Position numbers and translations under genes: made by a program | Part shown: positions 1 through 4,077 of the stretch, piece by piece | How the letters are laid out: each line of letters opens with the position of its first letter | Position numbering within the stretch: position 1 is the stretch's first letter | Notes under the pieces: generated by a model | Seen by the model: the letters and a program-made list of their open reading frames with translations, nothing else | What the model was told of the DNA's origin: nothing | Database searches by the model: none | Source of the DNA: a virus | Reading direction: 5' to 3' (one strand) | DNA: 28,154 nt | IMG/VR virus record: IMGVR_UViG_3300032265_002658 | Coordinates: 1-28,154 of that record

Positions 1-136
1 GATAGGCTTCTGCTGCGTCTATGGCGGCAGCAACACTTGGGTGCTTGTTGAGGTGCTGCACGCGCTTCGCGCACCACGTGGCAAACCTAAGGCATTCTAT
101 ATTAGACCAGGTTTGCAGTGTTTCTTTTAAGGTCAT
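1..136 (-). CDS. Small phage protein, C-terminus cut by window edge
   Basis: The minus strand is open from an ATG at 136 to the left edge, giving at least 45 residues. An SD-like AGGTGGG lies about 5 bases before the ATG. The start falls 13 bases after the stop of the upstream 38-residue gene, so the two are probably co-transcribed. Visible features are a motif reading roughly LRFATWCAKRVQHL followed by an Ala-rich AAAIDAAEAY stretch. This resembles the helical 'L-x-C-A-x-R-V-x-H-L ... A-I-x-A-A' pattern of small phage proteins often annotated as putative immunity-like or hypothetical. That link is recalled pattern similarity, not a search result. No function is assigned. Confidence 0.6.
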   Translation of the reverse strand, partial: MTLKETLQTWSNIECLRFATWCAKRVQHLNKHPSVAAAIDAAEAY

Positions 137-149
137 GGCAACCCACCTA

Positions 150-266
150 TCAGATAACGTTCTCTTCAACCCACGCCACCAGCGATGGTCTAGGACCGCC
201 GCTAACAGCGTCAATAGGTAGGTCTTCAAGATCAAGATCAAGAACAACATCGGCTTGTTGGCTCAT
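150..266 (-). CDS. Acidic 38-residue hypothetical protein
   Basis: A short ORF starts at an ATG with a strong ribosome site: AGGAGG lies four bases upstream (positions 271-276 on the plus strand). The 38-residue product is acidic, with an alternating D-L-D-L-E-D stretch near residues 10-16 and no cysteine or membrane segment. A partial copy of the regional box (TAGGATCG, 301-308) lies 35 bases upstream. The product is not recognisable. The ribosome site and the tight link to the next leftward gene are the reasons for calling it. Confidence 0.55.
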   Translation of the reverse strand: MSQQADVVLDLDLEDLPIDAVSGGPRPSLVAWVEENVI

Positions 267-300
267 ATAACCTCCTGATATCGTTGTGTGCGTGCGACGA

Positions 301-309
301 TAGGATCGC
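301..309 (-). promoter_or_regulatory. Variant CCGATCCTA box
   Basis: The plus strand reads TAGGATCGC, matching 8 of 9 bases of the box found before many minus-strand genes here. It lies 35 bases upstream of the ATG at 266. It is probably a promoter or operator for the 38-residue gene. Confidence 0.35.
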
Positions 310-310
310 G

Positions 311-460
311 TCAATCCTCGACCTCGATCGGCTCGATGACGTCGATCTCGTTCAGCTCTCCACCATGGGTCAACGCTATTTTCTCGAGCTCGCTCAAGAT
401 ATCGTCTGCGACCTTGGGGTCAACGACTATAACACCCTCAAAACGAATCACGTGCTTCAT
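311..460 (-). CDS. Acidic 49-residue hypothetical protein
   Basis: An ATG at 460 has GGAGG six bases upstream (467-471). The 49-residue product starts MKHVIRFEGV and has a DP-K-x-A-D-D helix-like middle. Its tail is very acidic (E-I-D-V-I-E-P-I-E-V-E-D). It has no membrane segment. A perfect regional box (517-525) lies 57 bases upstream of the start. The product is unrecognised; such small acidic proteins are common in early or accessory regions of large phages, and a role is not inferable. Confidence 0.6.
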   Translation of the reverse strand: MKHVIRFEGVIVVDPKVADDILSELEKIALTHGGELNEIDVIEPIEVED

Positions 461-516
461 ACCAAACCTCCGCAGGGATCGTGGATTTCATCAGAATAGT
501 TGATCGTGGGTTTAAA

Positions 517-525
517 TAGGATCGG
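517..525 (-). promoter_or_regulatory. CCGATCCTA box
   Basis: Perfect copy (TAGGATCGG on the plus strand), 57 bases before the start at 460. It is followed on the minus strand by an AT-rich TTTAAA stretch. Confidence 0.5.
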
Positions 526-667
526 ATCCCCTTCACCTTGGGAGTACCAAGGTAGCTTCACCCAGTGAAACACCTCACCCTCGGCTTCACCTTGATGGCC
601 ACGACGCTCTCTTCTGGAGAGAGAGGACGGATCAGACCGGGCTCATGCCCAAGGTGTCTAGCTTAAC

Positions 668-697
668 TAGCTTAAAGCCAAGAGAAAGTTTAAGCTA
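668..697 (-). terminator. Stem-loop after the 83-residue gene
   Basis: TAGCTTAAA (668-676) pairs perfectly with TTTAAGCTA (689-697) around a 12-base loop. It lies seven bases beyond the stop codon at 704-706 on the minus strand. There is no clean T-run, so it may be a weak terminator or an RNA-end stabiliser. Confidence 0.35.
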
Positions 698-703
698 AAG
701 TAG

Positions 704-955
704 CTAAAATTTAGGCAACACGTCAGCAGGGGAAGGAGCGGGGTCGGAGAGAACCTCTTCCCCGGGGCAAGGTTCTAGTGTCAAAAACTTTCCAACCCCC
801 GACAGCGCTTGATGTGTCACCCACGTTCTCAACATCTCTTCGTGGTTGGAAGAAATCTTAAGTCTTCGCGCTAACTCAAAAAACCAGAACACGCCCACGT
901 ACGCGCGACGATAAGGGCTGCTATCTCTTTCTGTATCAACGTGATACGTTTTCAT
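704..955 (-). CDS. 83-residue hypothetical protein
   Basis: An ATG at 955 is preceded by GAGGAG about eight bases upstream. The 83-residue product has a basic aromatic N-terminal half (YRRAYVGVFWFFELARRLK) that could form an amphipathic helix. A Pro/Glu-rich tail follows, with P-C-P-G-E-E and DPAPSPADVLP segments. There is a single cysteine and no signal peptide. It is not recognised. No copy of the regional box lies directly upstream, so it may have another promoter or be read from an upstream transcript. Confidence 0.6.
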   Translation of the reverse strand: MKTYHVDTERDSSPYRRAYVGVFWFFELARRLKISSNHEEMLRTWVTHQALSGVGKFLTLEPCPGEEVLSDPAPSPADVLPKF

Positions 956-1199
956 AGGTCACGCTCCTCGCGCATCGCGTGGGCAGCATCCGGCACCTCG
1001 GAGGTAGGAGGACCGCCCTAGTTAACTACGGCTCGTGGCAGGGCGAGAAGGATTCTCCCTACCCGTTAGAGGAACAGGTGGGATCTGGTGAGGTGCAGTA
1101 GAAGAGGGTAGGGGTGTAGCAACGCCCATCCTCGACACCAGCGTAATCCTTGCATCCAACCTAGCTGGAGCTGATCCCGCCCCGTACTGCGAGCTTTCC
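956..1199. other. 244-base gap without a convincing gene
   Basis: The gap holds the ribosome site for the 83-residue gene and two small inverted repeats (ACCTC-GAGGT near 996-1008 and GAGAA-gga-TTCTC near 1045-1060). A 72-codon frame on the minus strand starts only at a GTG inside the next gene and has no ribosome site. Nothing else could be supported. Confidence 0.5.
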
Positions 1200-1409
1200 T
1201 CAACCGTTATCTGGGGGTAGGTCGAATATCCAGCCCTCACCCTGGCACCAGGTGCCGCAGTGGACCGAGTCCACGTAGTAGAGCATCATGCTGATCTCGC
1301 CTTCGAGACCAGACTCCCTGTAGGGAGACTTGCTCAAGCTGTTGCCTTCAAACATGGCGATAAGCTTGCTCTCGAAGTCCTTCTTGTCGATCTTGTCCTT
1401 GAAGATCAT
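1200..1409 (-). CDS. 69-residue hypothetical protein
   Basis: Two in-frame ATGs lie at 1415 and 1409. The GGAGG at 1416-1420 abuts the first but stands six bases before the second, so 1409 is the better start (product beginning MIFKDKIDKK). The 69-residue protein has a charged N-terminus, a hydrophobic MMLYYVDSV strand near the middle and a Cys pair (HCGTWCQGEGW) that could bind metal or form a disulfide. It ends in DLPPDNG. Its family is unknown. A TATATATA run about 15 to 20 bases before the ribosome site could be a -10 region. Confidence 0.6.
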   Translation of the reverse strand: MIFKDKIDKKDFESKLIAMFEGNSLSKSPYRESGLEGEISMMLYYVDSVHCGTWCQGEGWIFDLPPDNG

Positions 1410-1449
1410 GAGCATCCTCCTGTCTGCGTATATATAGGTATGATCCGCG

Positions 1450-1468
1450 TCTCGGTTCGGTAACGAGA
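1450..1468 (-). other. Hairpin in the leader of the 69-residue gene
   Basis: TCTCG (1450-1454) pairs with CGAGA (1464-1468) around a loop containing GGTTCGG, a partial form of the regional box. It could be a terminator for the 67-residue gene to its right or part of a regulatory site. Confidence 0.25.
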
Positions 1469-1531
1469 GAGTTCCTCTACCCCCTAGGGAGATAGTTTAG
1501 GAGGAGCGTCGGGTAAACCTCGCGGGTTGGT

Positions 1532-1735
1532 TCAGGCTTCTTCTACCGTGACGCGGTAGGACTTACCTTGGTGATCCTTGGCGAGTATGGTCTTCTTGGT
1601 GGAGACCAGGTAGCCGTCGGGCGAGAGGTCAGCCTGAACCCTCGACACTTCGAGCCAGGAGATCAGGCCGGAGTCGTCTTCGGCCAGCGAGTCGCGGAGT
1701 AAGCTTGCTATGTAGTCGCAGTACGCTAGTTTCAT
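1532..1735 (-). CDS. 67-residue hypothetical protein
   Basis: An ATG at 1735 has AGAGG five bases upstream. The 67-residue product (MKLAYCDYIASLLRD...) is mixed alpha/beta in appearance. A C-terminal stretch of alternating charged and hydrophobic residues suggests beta strands (GYLVSTKKTILAKD, KSYRVTVEEA). It has one cysteine and no membrane segment. A perfect CCGAACCTA box (1780-1788) lies 45 bases upstream, inside a repeated promoter unit. Its function is not recognised. Confidence 0.6.
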   Translation of the reverse strand: MKLAYCDYIASLLRDSLAEDDSGLISWLEVSRVQADLSPDGYLVSTKKTILAKDHQGKSYRVTVEEA

Positions 1736-1772
1736 GATAACCTCTTAAGTATACTTATTATTTTCTTTACAC

Positions 1773-1821
1773 GTTTATGTAGGTTCGGAAACCTACTGCG
1801 TGGGCGTAACAGTGTCGGTTG
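1773..1821 (-). repeat. Duplicated promoter-region unit, copy A
   Basis: These 49 bases match 2682-2730 at 42 positions by eye. The unit carries the CCGAACCTA box plus a conserved GTGGGCGTA core flanked by ACTG and CAGT half-sites. It sits between the gene-end hairpin of the 49-residue membrane protein and the leader of the 67-residue gene. Confidence 0.7.
1780..1788 (-). promoter_or_regulatory. CCGAACCTA box
   Basis: Perfect copy (TAGGTTCGG on plus), 45 bases before the ATG at 1735, followed on the minus strand by an AT-rich leader. Confidence 0.5.
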
Positions 1822-1837
1822 CCTTCGGAGGCAACCG
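1816..1837 (-). terminator. Gene-end hairpin
   Basis: CGGTTGCCT (1816-1824) and AGGCAACCG (1829-1837) form a perfect 9-base-pair stem with a 4-base loop. It lies ten bases past the stop of the 49-residue gene on the minus strand. There is no T-run, so termination strength is uncertain. Confidence 0.4.
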
Positions 1838-1846
1838 GGTTGCACG

Positions 1847-1996
1847 CTATCTGCGACGACGGCGGTTTGCGATGGACTTGCGGGGGATATCGCTTAGAGC
1901 AAATATGCCCGTAAGAACCGTAAGCATCGCAAACGCACCGGAAAGAAGTGCGAACACAGCAGTAAACCGAATGATCTCGATAGCTAGGTCAAACAT
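1847..1996 (-). CDS. 49-residue single-pass membrane protein
   Basis: An ATG at 1996 follows a GAGG site within a few bases (TGAGGAAGT then ATG). The 49-residue product has one long hydrophobic segment of about 24 residues (roughly 11-34, FTAVFALLSGAFAMLTVLTG and on). A short polar link follows, and the C-terminus ends in five arginines. By the positive-inside rule the C-terminus would be cytoplasmic. It lies ten bases downstream of the 72-residue gene and ends at a strong hairpin. Small phage membrane proteins include holins, spanins and superinfection-exclusion factors. It is far from the endolysin, so none of these can be chosen. Confidence 0.6.
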   Translation of the reverse strand: MFDLAIEIIRFTAVFALLSGAFAMLTVLTGIFALSDIPRKSIANRRRRR

Positions 1997-2005
1997 ACTT
2001 CCTCA

Positions 2006-2224
2006 TCACTTCTTTAAGTTGGTGTAGTTAGATTTACTTAGCTGGATCTTAGCCACGCGCTCGCGGTCGCTCATCACCCGACCAGGCGTTGACTTGCTGA
2101 TGCTGACCTTCTTCGTGGGACGGGCATCGGGTAAACTATAGAACTTCTTCAGGCTGCGGTAGGTTTCAAGACCAAACGTGCCGTCGTAGCGCTTACTCTG
2201 ACTCACTGCGTCTCTGCGTTTCAT
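2006..2224 (-). CDS. Basic 72-residue hypothetical protein
   Basis: An ATG at 2224 has AAGGAG about seven bases upstream. The 72-residue product is strongly basic, rich in Lys, Arg and Ser (KKVSISKSTPGRVMSDRERVAKIQLSKSNY), and ends in KK. It has no cysteine or membrane segment, which suggests a nucleic-acid-binding or otherwise polyanion-binding protein. That is inference from composition only. Its 24-base start region is identical to that of the gene starting at 3281. A box variant (2259-2267) lies 35 bases upstream. Confidence 0.6.
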   Translation of the reverse strand: MKRRDAVSQSKRYDGTFGLETYRSLKKFYSLPDARPTKKVSISKSTPGRVMSDRERVAKIQLSKSNYTNLKK

Positions 2225-2244
2225 GGTAAACTCCTTAGTTGTTG
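2221..2244 (-). repeat. Shared translation-start leader, copy A
   Basis: These 24 bases, covering the ATG, the AAGGAG site and a CAACAACT leader, are identical to 3278-3301. The two copies drive unrelated proteins, so the leader itself was duplicated or conserved. Confidence 0.7.
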
Positions 2245-2258
2245 GTTATACTAGGGTT

Positions 2259-2267
2259 TAGTATCGG
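2259..2267 (-). promoter_or_regulatory. CCGATACTA box variant
   Basis: The plus strand reads TAGTATCGG, one base off the regional consensus, 35 bases before the ATG at 2224. Confidence 0.4.
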
Positions 2268-2298
2268 AAGAGAGCCATCCATAGCCCAAGAGTCAACC

Positions 2299-2568
2299 TC
2301 AGATCACGACGCCAAATTTTGCTAAGATCTGACGATACTCAGGTTGACGCAACACCGTCATCCTCGCCAAGATCCGCGAGCTGTACCGAGAGAAGAAGTC
2401 TTCGAGAGATCGCGGTGCACCGTCTTCATGACGCCATATCACGAAGTACGGTGATGTATCACCAAGATTCTCATACACCTCCCAGAGCATCCCATCGCGC
2501 TCAGTGCATCCGAGTGATTGGTACTCATAGCTGTTGCTGCTGCTGTCGGTTAGTTTGAGTGTTTTCAT
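2299..2568 (-). CDS. 89-residue hypothetical protein
   Basis: The open frame extends further upstream, but the ATG at 2568 has GAGGAGG about six bases upstream, so the product begins MKTLKLTDSS. The 89-residue protein has an N-terminal beta-like half rich in Ser and aromatics (YEYQSLG, MLWEVYENLG, SPYFVIWRHEDG). A helical, Arg-rich C-terminal half follows (SLEDFFSRYSSRILARMTVLRQ). It resembles a small alpha/beta fold, but no family is recognised. A perfect box (2596-2604) lies only 28 bases before the start, implying a very short leader if it is a promoter. Confidence 0.6.
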   Translation of the reverse strand: MKTLKLTDSSSNSYEYQSLGCTERDGMLWEVYENLGDTSPYFVIWRHEDGAPRSLEDFFSRYSSRILARMTVLRQPEYRQILAKFGVVI

Positions 2569-2595
2569 GTTGAACCTCCTCATTATGCTTATGTT

Positions 2596-2604
2596 TAGGA
2601 TCGG
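2596..2604 (-). promoter_or_regulatory. CCGATCCTA box
   Basis: Perfect copy, 28 bases before the ATG at 2568. The ribosome site follows the box by about 17 bases, which limits where transcription could start. Confidence 0.5.
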
Positions 2605-2627
2605 GATGCCACCGTTCAAACCATCAT

Positions 2628-2681
2628 AACCATTTATTTATATATGGTTATTTATTTATATATGGTTATTTATTTATATAT
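2628..2681. repeat. Three 18-base AT-rich tandem repeats
   Basis: Three consecutive 18-base units end in the same 14 bases (ATTTATTTATATAT). Units two (2646-2663) and three (2664-2681) are identical; unit one starts AACC instead of GGTT. They lie between two promoter boxes (2596-2604 and 2689-2697). They could be an UP-like or bent-DNA element, protein-binding iterons, or slippage-generated sequence. Confidence 0.75.
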
Positions 2682-2730
2682 GTTTATATAGGTTCGGTAT
2701 ACCACTGTGTGGGCGTAGCAGTGTCGGTTG
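2682..2730 (-). repeat. Duplicated promoter-region unit, copy B
   Basis: Partner of 1773-1821 (42 of 49 bases identical). It contains CACTG, an 11-base core with GTGGGCGTA, and CAGTG as an inverted repeat, next to a CCGAACCTA box (2689-2697). Confidence 0.7.
2689..2697 (-). promoter_or_regulatory. CCGAACCTA box
   Basis: Perfect copy followed on the minus strand by TATATAAACATATATAAATAA and the AT-rich tandem repeats. It lies 121 bases before the nearest start (2568), the longest leader in the set. Confidence 0.45.
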
Positions 2731-2739
2731 GGTTCGGTG

Positions 2740-2762
2740 GGGACCACCTCGGTGGTGGTCCC
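2740..2762 (-). terminator. Gene-end hairpin
   Basis: GGGACCACC (2740-2748) pairs perfectly with GGTGGTCCC (2754-2762) around a 5-base loop, 13 bases past the stop at 2775. It is GC-rich with no T-run. It occupies the same place relative to the promoter unit as the hairpin at 1816-1837, although its sequence is different. Confidence 0.45.
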
Positions 2763-2774
2763 GAGCTTCAGCTA

Positions 2775-3281
2775 TCAGCCAACCAGGTGGCGGATAGCTT
2801 CGGGCAGGATGTCAGCGTTGATCTCGACCGTCTTGGTGGCTACGGCACCGATCTCAGCGAGGCGGTCGGCGATGGCGGCGTCCACCTGCGCGACGCCGTC
2901 AGCGTTGCCAAGATCCGCGAGCTGCTTGCGGAGCAGACGCATCTGCTTGATCTGCTCGTCGCCCGTACCAGCTCTCGATCCGGGATTCTTGATCTCGTAC
3001 TTCAAGCCACCGTTCAGCTCCTTGCTCTTGTTGAACCAGTTCGTCACCATGCCCATGACGTACTTGGAGACAAGCGATTCGATGGAGGTGGCGTACTTGG
3101 CCTTCGCGGCGTCGCTCAGCTCGACCTCGCCGTTCATCATGCCTTCGGCAACCGCCAGCGCGACGGCGTGCTTGTCGGCCTTGGTGGCGTAGGTCTTGAC
3201 GTCGGTCCCGACCCGGAACCGCTCGCCGAACCACGTCTTGGTTGCTTCAACGACGGCAGCGTGCTGTGATAACTTGCTCAT
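2775..3281 (-). CDS. 168-residue hypothetical protein, probably abundant
   Basis: An ATG at 3281 has AAGGAG about seven bases upstream; the open frame runs further but lacks a better site. The 168-residue product (MSKLSQHAAVVEATKTWFG...) is Ala-rich and appears almost wholly helical. It has several charged helices and a K-Q-M-R-L-L-R-K-Q-L segment that may form a coiled coil (about 105-145). There is no cysteine, signal or membrane segment. It is GC-richer than the tail genes, and the clean leader, promoter box and terminator hairpin suggest a strongly expressed single-gene unit. The family is unrecognised. Confidence 0.75.
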   Translation of the reverse strand: MSKLSQHAAVVEATKTWFGERFRVGTDVKTYATKADKHAVALAVAEGMMNGEVELSDAAKAKYATSIESLVSKYVMGMVTNWFNKSKELNGGLKYEIKNPGSRAGTGDEQIKQMRLLRKQLADLGNADGVAQVDAAIADRLAEIGAVATKTVEINADILPEAIRHLVG

Positions 3282-3301
3282 GGTAAACTCCTTAGTTGTT
3301 G
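3278..3301 (-). repeat. Shared translation-start leader, copy B
   Basis: Identical over 24 bases to 2221-2244, covering the ATG and the AAGGAG site. Confidence 0.7.
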
Positions 3302-3316
3302 ATTGATGCTTAAGAT

Positions 3317-3325
3317 TAGGATCGG
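3317..3325 (-). promoter_or_regulatory. CCGATCCTA box
   Basis: Perfect copy immediately after the stop codon of the 51-residue gene (3326-3328) and 36 bases before the ATG at 3281. Upstream gene and promoter are packed without a gap. Confidence 0.5.
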
Positions 3326-3481
3326 TCATGCTGCTAAGTAAACCACGTTGCTCACCTCATCCTCGCTCACCCATGTCGGTGAGCCGTAGGCTATCAGATA
3401 CTCGTTTCGGTTCTTCACCGTGCTCCAGATCACGTCTATCACCACCACCGTCTCGTCTCGGTAAACCAAGGTTCCGATCAT
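3326..3481 (-). CDS. 51-residue hypothetical protein
   Basis: An ATG at 3481 has GGAGGTGA about five bases upstream, one of the strongest ribosome sites here. The 51-residue product (MIGTLVYRDETVVVIDVIWS...) begins with two beta-like strands. It contains SPTWVSEDEV, then ends in a hydrophobic VVYLAA tail. The pattern suggests a small SH3-like or beta-barrel fold, which is inference only. A perfect box lies 44 bases upstream. It is not recognised. Confidence 0.6.
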   Translation of the reverse strand: MIGTLVYRDETVVVIDVIWSTVKNRNEYLIAYGSPTWVSEDEVSNVVYLAA

Positions 3482-3524
3482 AGCTCACCTCCCGTTGTTT
3501 CCACTAGAAGTGGTTGGTGATCAA

Positions 3525-3533
3525 TAGGATCGG
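3525..3533 (-). promoter_or_regulatory. CCGATCCTA box
   Basis: Perfect copy, 44 bases before the ATG at 3481. Confidence 0.5.
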
Positions 3534-3553
3534 AGGAAGATACCCACTACCCT

Positions 3554-3655
3554 CTAAATCATAGGGAACCCTAGTTTCGGAGGCCTCCGACGCTGCGCAA
3601 ACTGTCTATAATGGTGGAATATCTCCAGCACGCTGCTATTATCAACTATCAACAT
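3554..3655 (-). CDS. 33-residue peptide, possible decayed paralogue
   Basis: An ATG at 3655 opens a 33-codon frame (MLIVDNSSVLEIF..., basic middle QRRRPPK). The first six residues (MLIVDN) match the MLSVDN start of the 56-residue gene at 3877. Both are preceded by the same 53-base cassette, so the start regions are duplicates. After that the proteins differ. The ribosome site is weak (GGTGGG well upstream). It may be a real small gene or a decayed copy. Confidence 0.4.
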   Translation of the reverse strand: MLIVDNSSVLEIFHHYRQFAQRRRPPKLGFPMI

Positions 3656-3670
3656 GCCGGGCCCATACCC

Positions 3671-3723
3671 ACCCGCTGGCCTTGAGCCTATTAGGTTCGG
3701 GGTCCCCTATACTTGATCTTCGT
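3671..3723 (-). repeat. Intergenic cassette, copy A
   Basis: These 53 bases match 3883-3935 at all but two positions. On the minus strand the unit carries the last codons and stop of one gene (E-D-Q-V-stop), the palindrome GGGGACCCC, the CCGAACCTA box, and the GGCCAGCGGGTGG leader of the next gene. Confidence 0.8.
3692..3700 (-). promoter_or_regulatory. CCGAACCTA box
   Basis: Perfect copy inside cassette A, 37 bases before the ATG at 3655. Confidence 0.45.
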
Positions 3724-3877
3724 GTTTTATGGGGAGTACGCGGTACACGTCCGCCACTGAGCGATAGCAGTTCATCGGCGTTCCCACCCTGAGTCTCCTG
3801 ATCACGTACATCATGCTGAGAACTACGAGCATGCCGTTAATCCACTTCCTGTTCATGGTGTTATCAACAGATAGCAT
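3707..3877 (-). CDS. 56-residue hypothetical protein
   Basis: The frame is open far upstream, but the ATG at 3877 matches the start position of the paired cassette and follows a weak GGTGG. An alternative ATG lies at 3856. The 56-residue product begins MLSVDNTMNRK and has a hydrophobic stretch (MLVVLSMMYVI, about 16-26) followed by RRLR, so it could be membrane-associated. It ends KHEDQV, the same EDQV end as the next gene to its right, because the stop region lies inside the duplicated cassette. It is not recognised. Confidence 0.45.
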   Translation of the reverse strand: MLSVDNTMNRKWINGMLVVLSMMYVIRRLRVGTPMNCYRSVADVYRVLPIKHEDQV

Positions 3878-3882
3878 TATCC

Positions 3883-3935
3883 ACCCGCTGGCCTTGGGTC
3901 TATTAGGTTCGGGGTCCCCTATACTTGATCTTCGT
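3883..3935 (-). repeat. Intergenic cassette, copy B
   Basis: Partner of 3671-3723, 212 bases away. It contains the stop of the 52-residue gene, the GGGGACCCC palindrome, the box and the start leader of the 56-residue gene. Confidence 0.8.
3904..3912 (-). promoter_or_regulatory. CCGAACCTA box
   Basis: Perfect copy inside cassette B, 27 bases before the ATG at 3877. Confidence 0.45.
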
Positions 3936-4077
3936 CGGTAGGTGCCATCACCGACATCATCAATTTCGATATCATGGAGTGGCAATCCACCGCTGCCCCG
4001 ATCCTGAACCTGTAGAGCATCTCAGCGAGGCGGATGATCAGGTTCGCGCGACGCCCAAAGCCTAAGTCCTCGCTCAC
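3919..4077 (-). CDS. 52-residue hypothetical protein coupled to the HNH gene
   Basis: A GTG at 4077 overlaps the TGA stop of the HNH gene (GTGA), an arrangement typical of translational coupling; there is no separate strong ribosome site. The 52-residue product begins VSEDLGFGRRANL. It has an amphipathic helix-like segment (LIIRLAEMLYRF), one Cys-His (VDCHSM), a Met-rich stretch and the shared EDQV end. An ATG at residue 20 is an alternative start but lacks a site. The product is unrecognised. Confidence 0.4.
   Translation of the reverse strand: MSEDLGFGRRANLIIRLAEMLYRFRIGAAVDCHSMISKLMMSVMAPTDEDQV

Larger units (their letters stand above)
461..703. other. 243-base gap without a convincing gene
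   Basis: This stretch holds the box at 517-525, a CCTTGG-gagta-CCAAGG hairpin around 535-551, and the 668-697 stem-loop. One minus-strand frame is open across part of it and ends in an ATGA overlap with the gene at 460. It lacks an ATG and runs straight through the promoter-like box, so I did not call it. Confidence 0.5.

Noticed and set aside
457-643. Minus-strand frame ending in an ATGA overlap with the gene at 460
   Set aside because: The peptide (…HWVKLPWYSQGEG…) looks plausible and a GTG with a GAGGG exists, but there is no ATG. The frame runs straight through the CCGATCCTA box, so promoter use is the simpler reading.
1022-1240. 72-codon minus-strand frame in the gap left of the 69-residue gene
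   Set aside because: It starts at a GTG inside the neighbouring gene with no ribosome site; composition is Ser/Pro/Arg-rich like a chance frame. An internal ATG has no usable spacing.
1800-2027. 75-codon plus-strand frame
   Set aside because: It crosses the gene-end hairpin and the coding region of the membrane micro-gene on the other strand and has no ribosome site.
2709-3269. 186-codon plus-strand frame
   Set aside because: It is a mirror of the 168-residue minus-strand gene in GC-rich DNA. It has no plus-strand ribosome site, and the minus-strand gene has promoter box, leader and hairpin.
3674-3723. Possible tRNA remnant, because of GGTTCGGGGTCCCC
   Set aside because: It resembles a T-arm, but no acceptor, D-arm or anticodon stem can be laid out around it, and the same stretch is part of the duplicated gene-boundary cassette.
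1773-3935. CRISPR-like array from the intergenic repeats
   Set aside because: Repeats are only paired, differ in sequence between pairs and lie between genes with no regular spacers; there are no cas genes.
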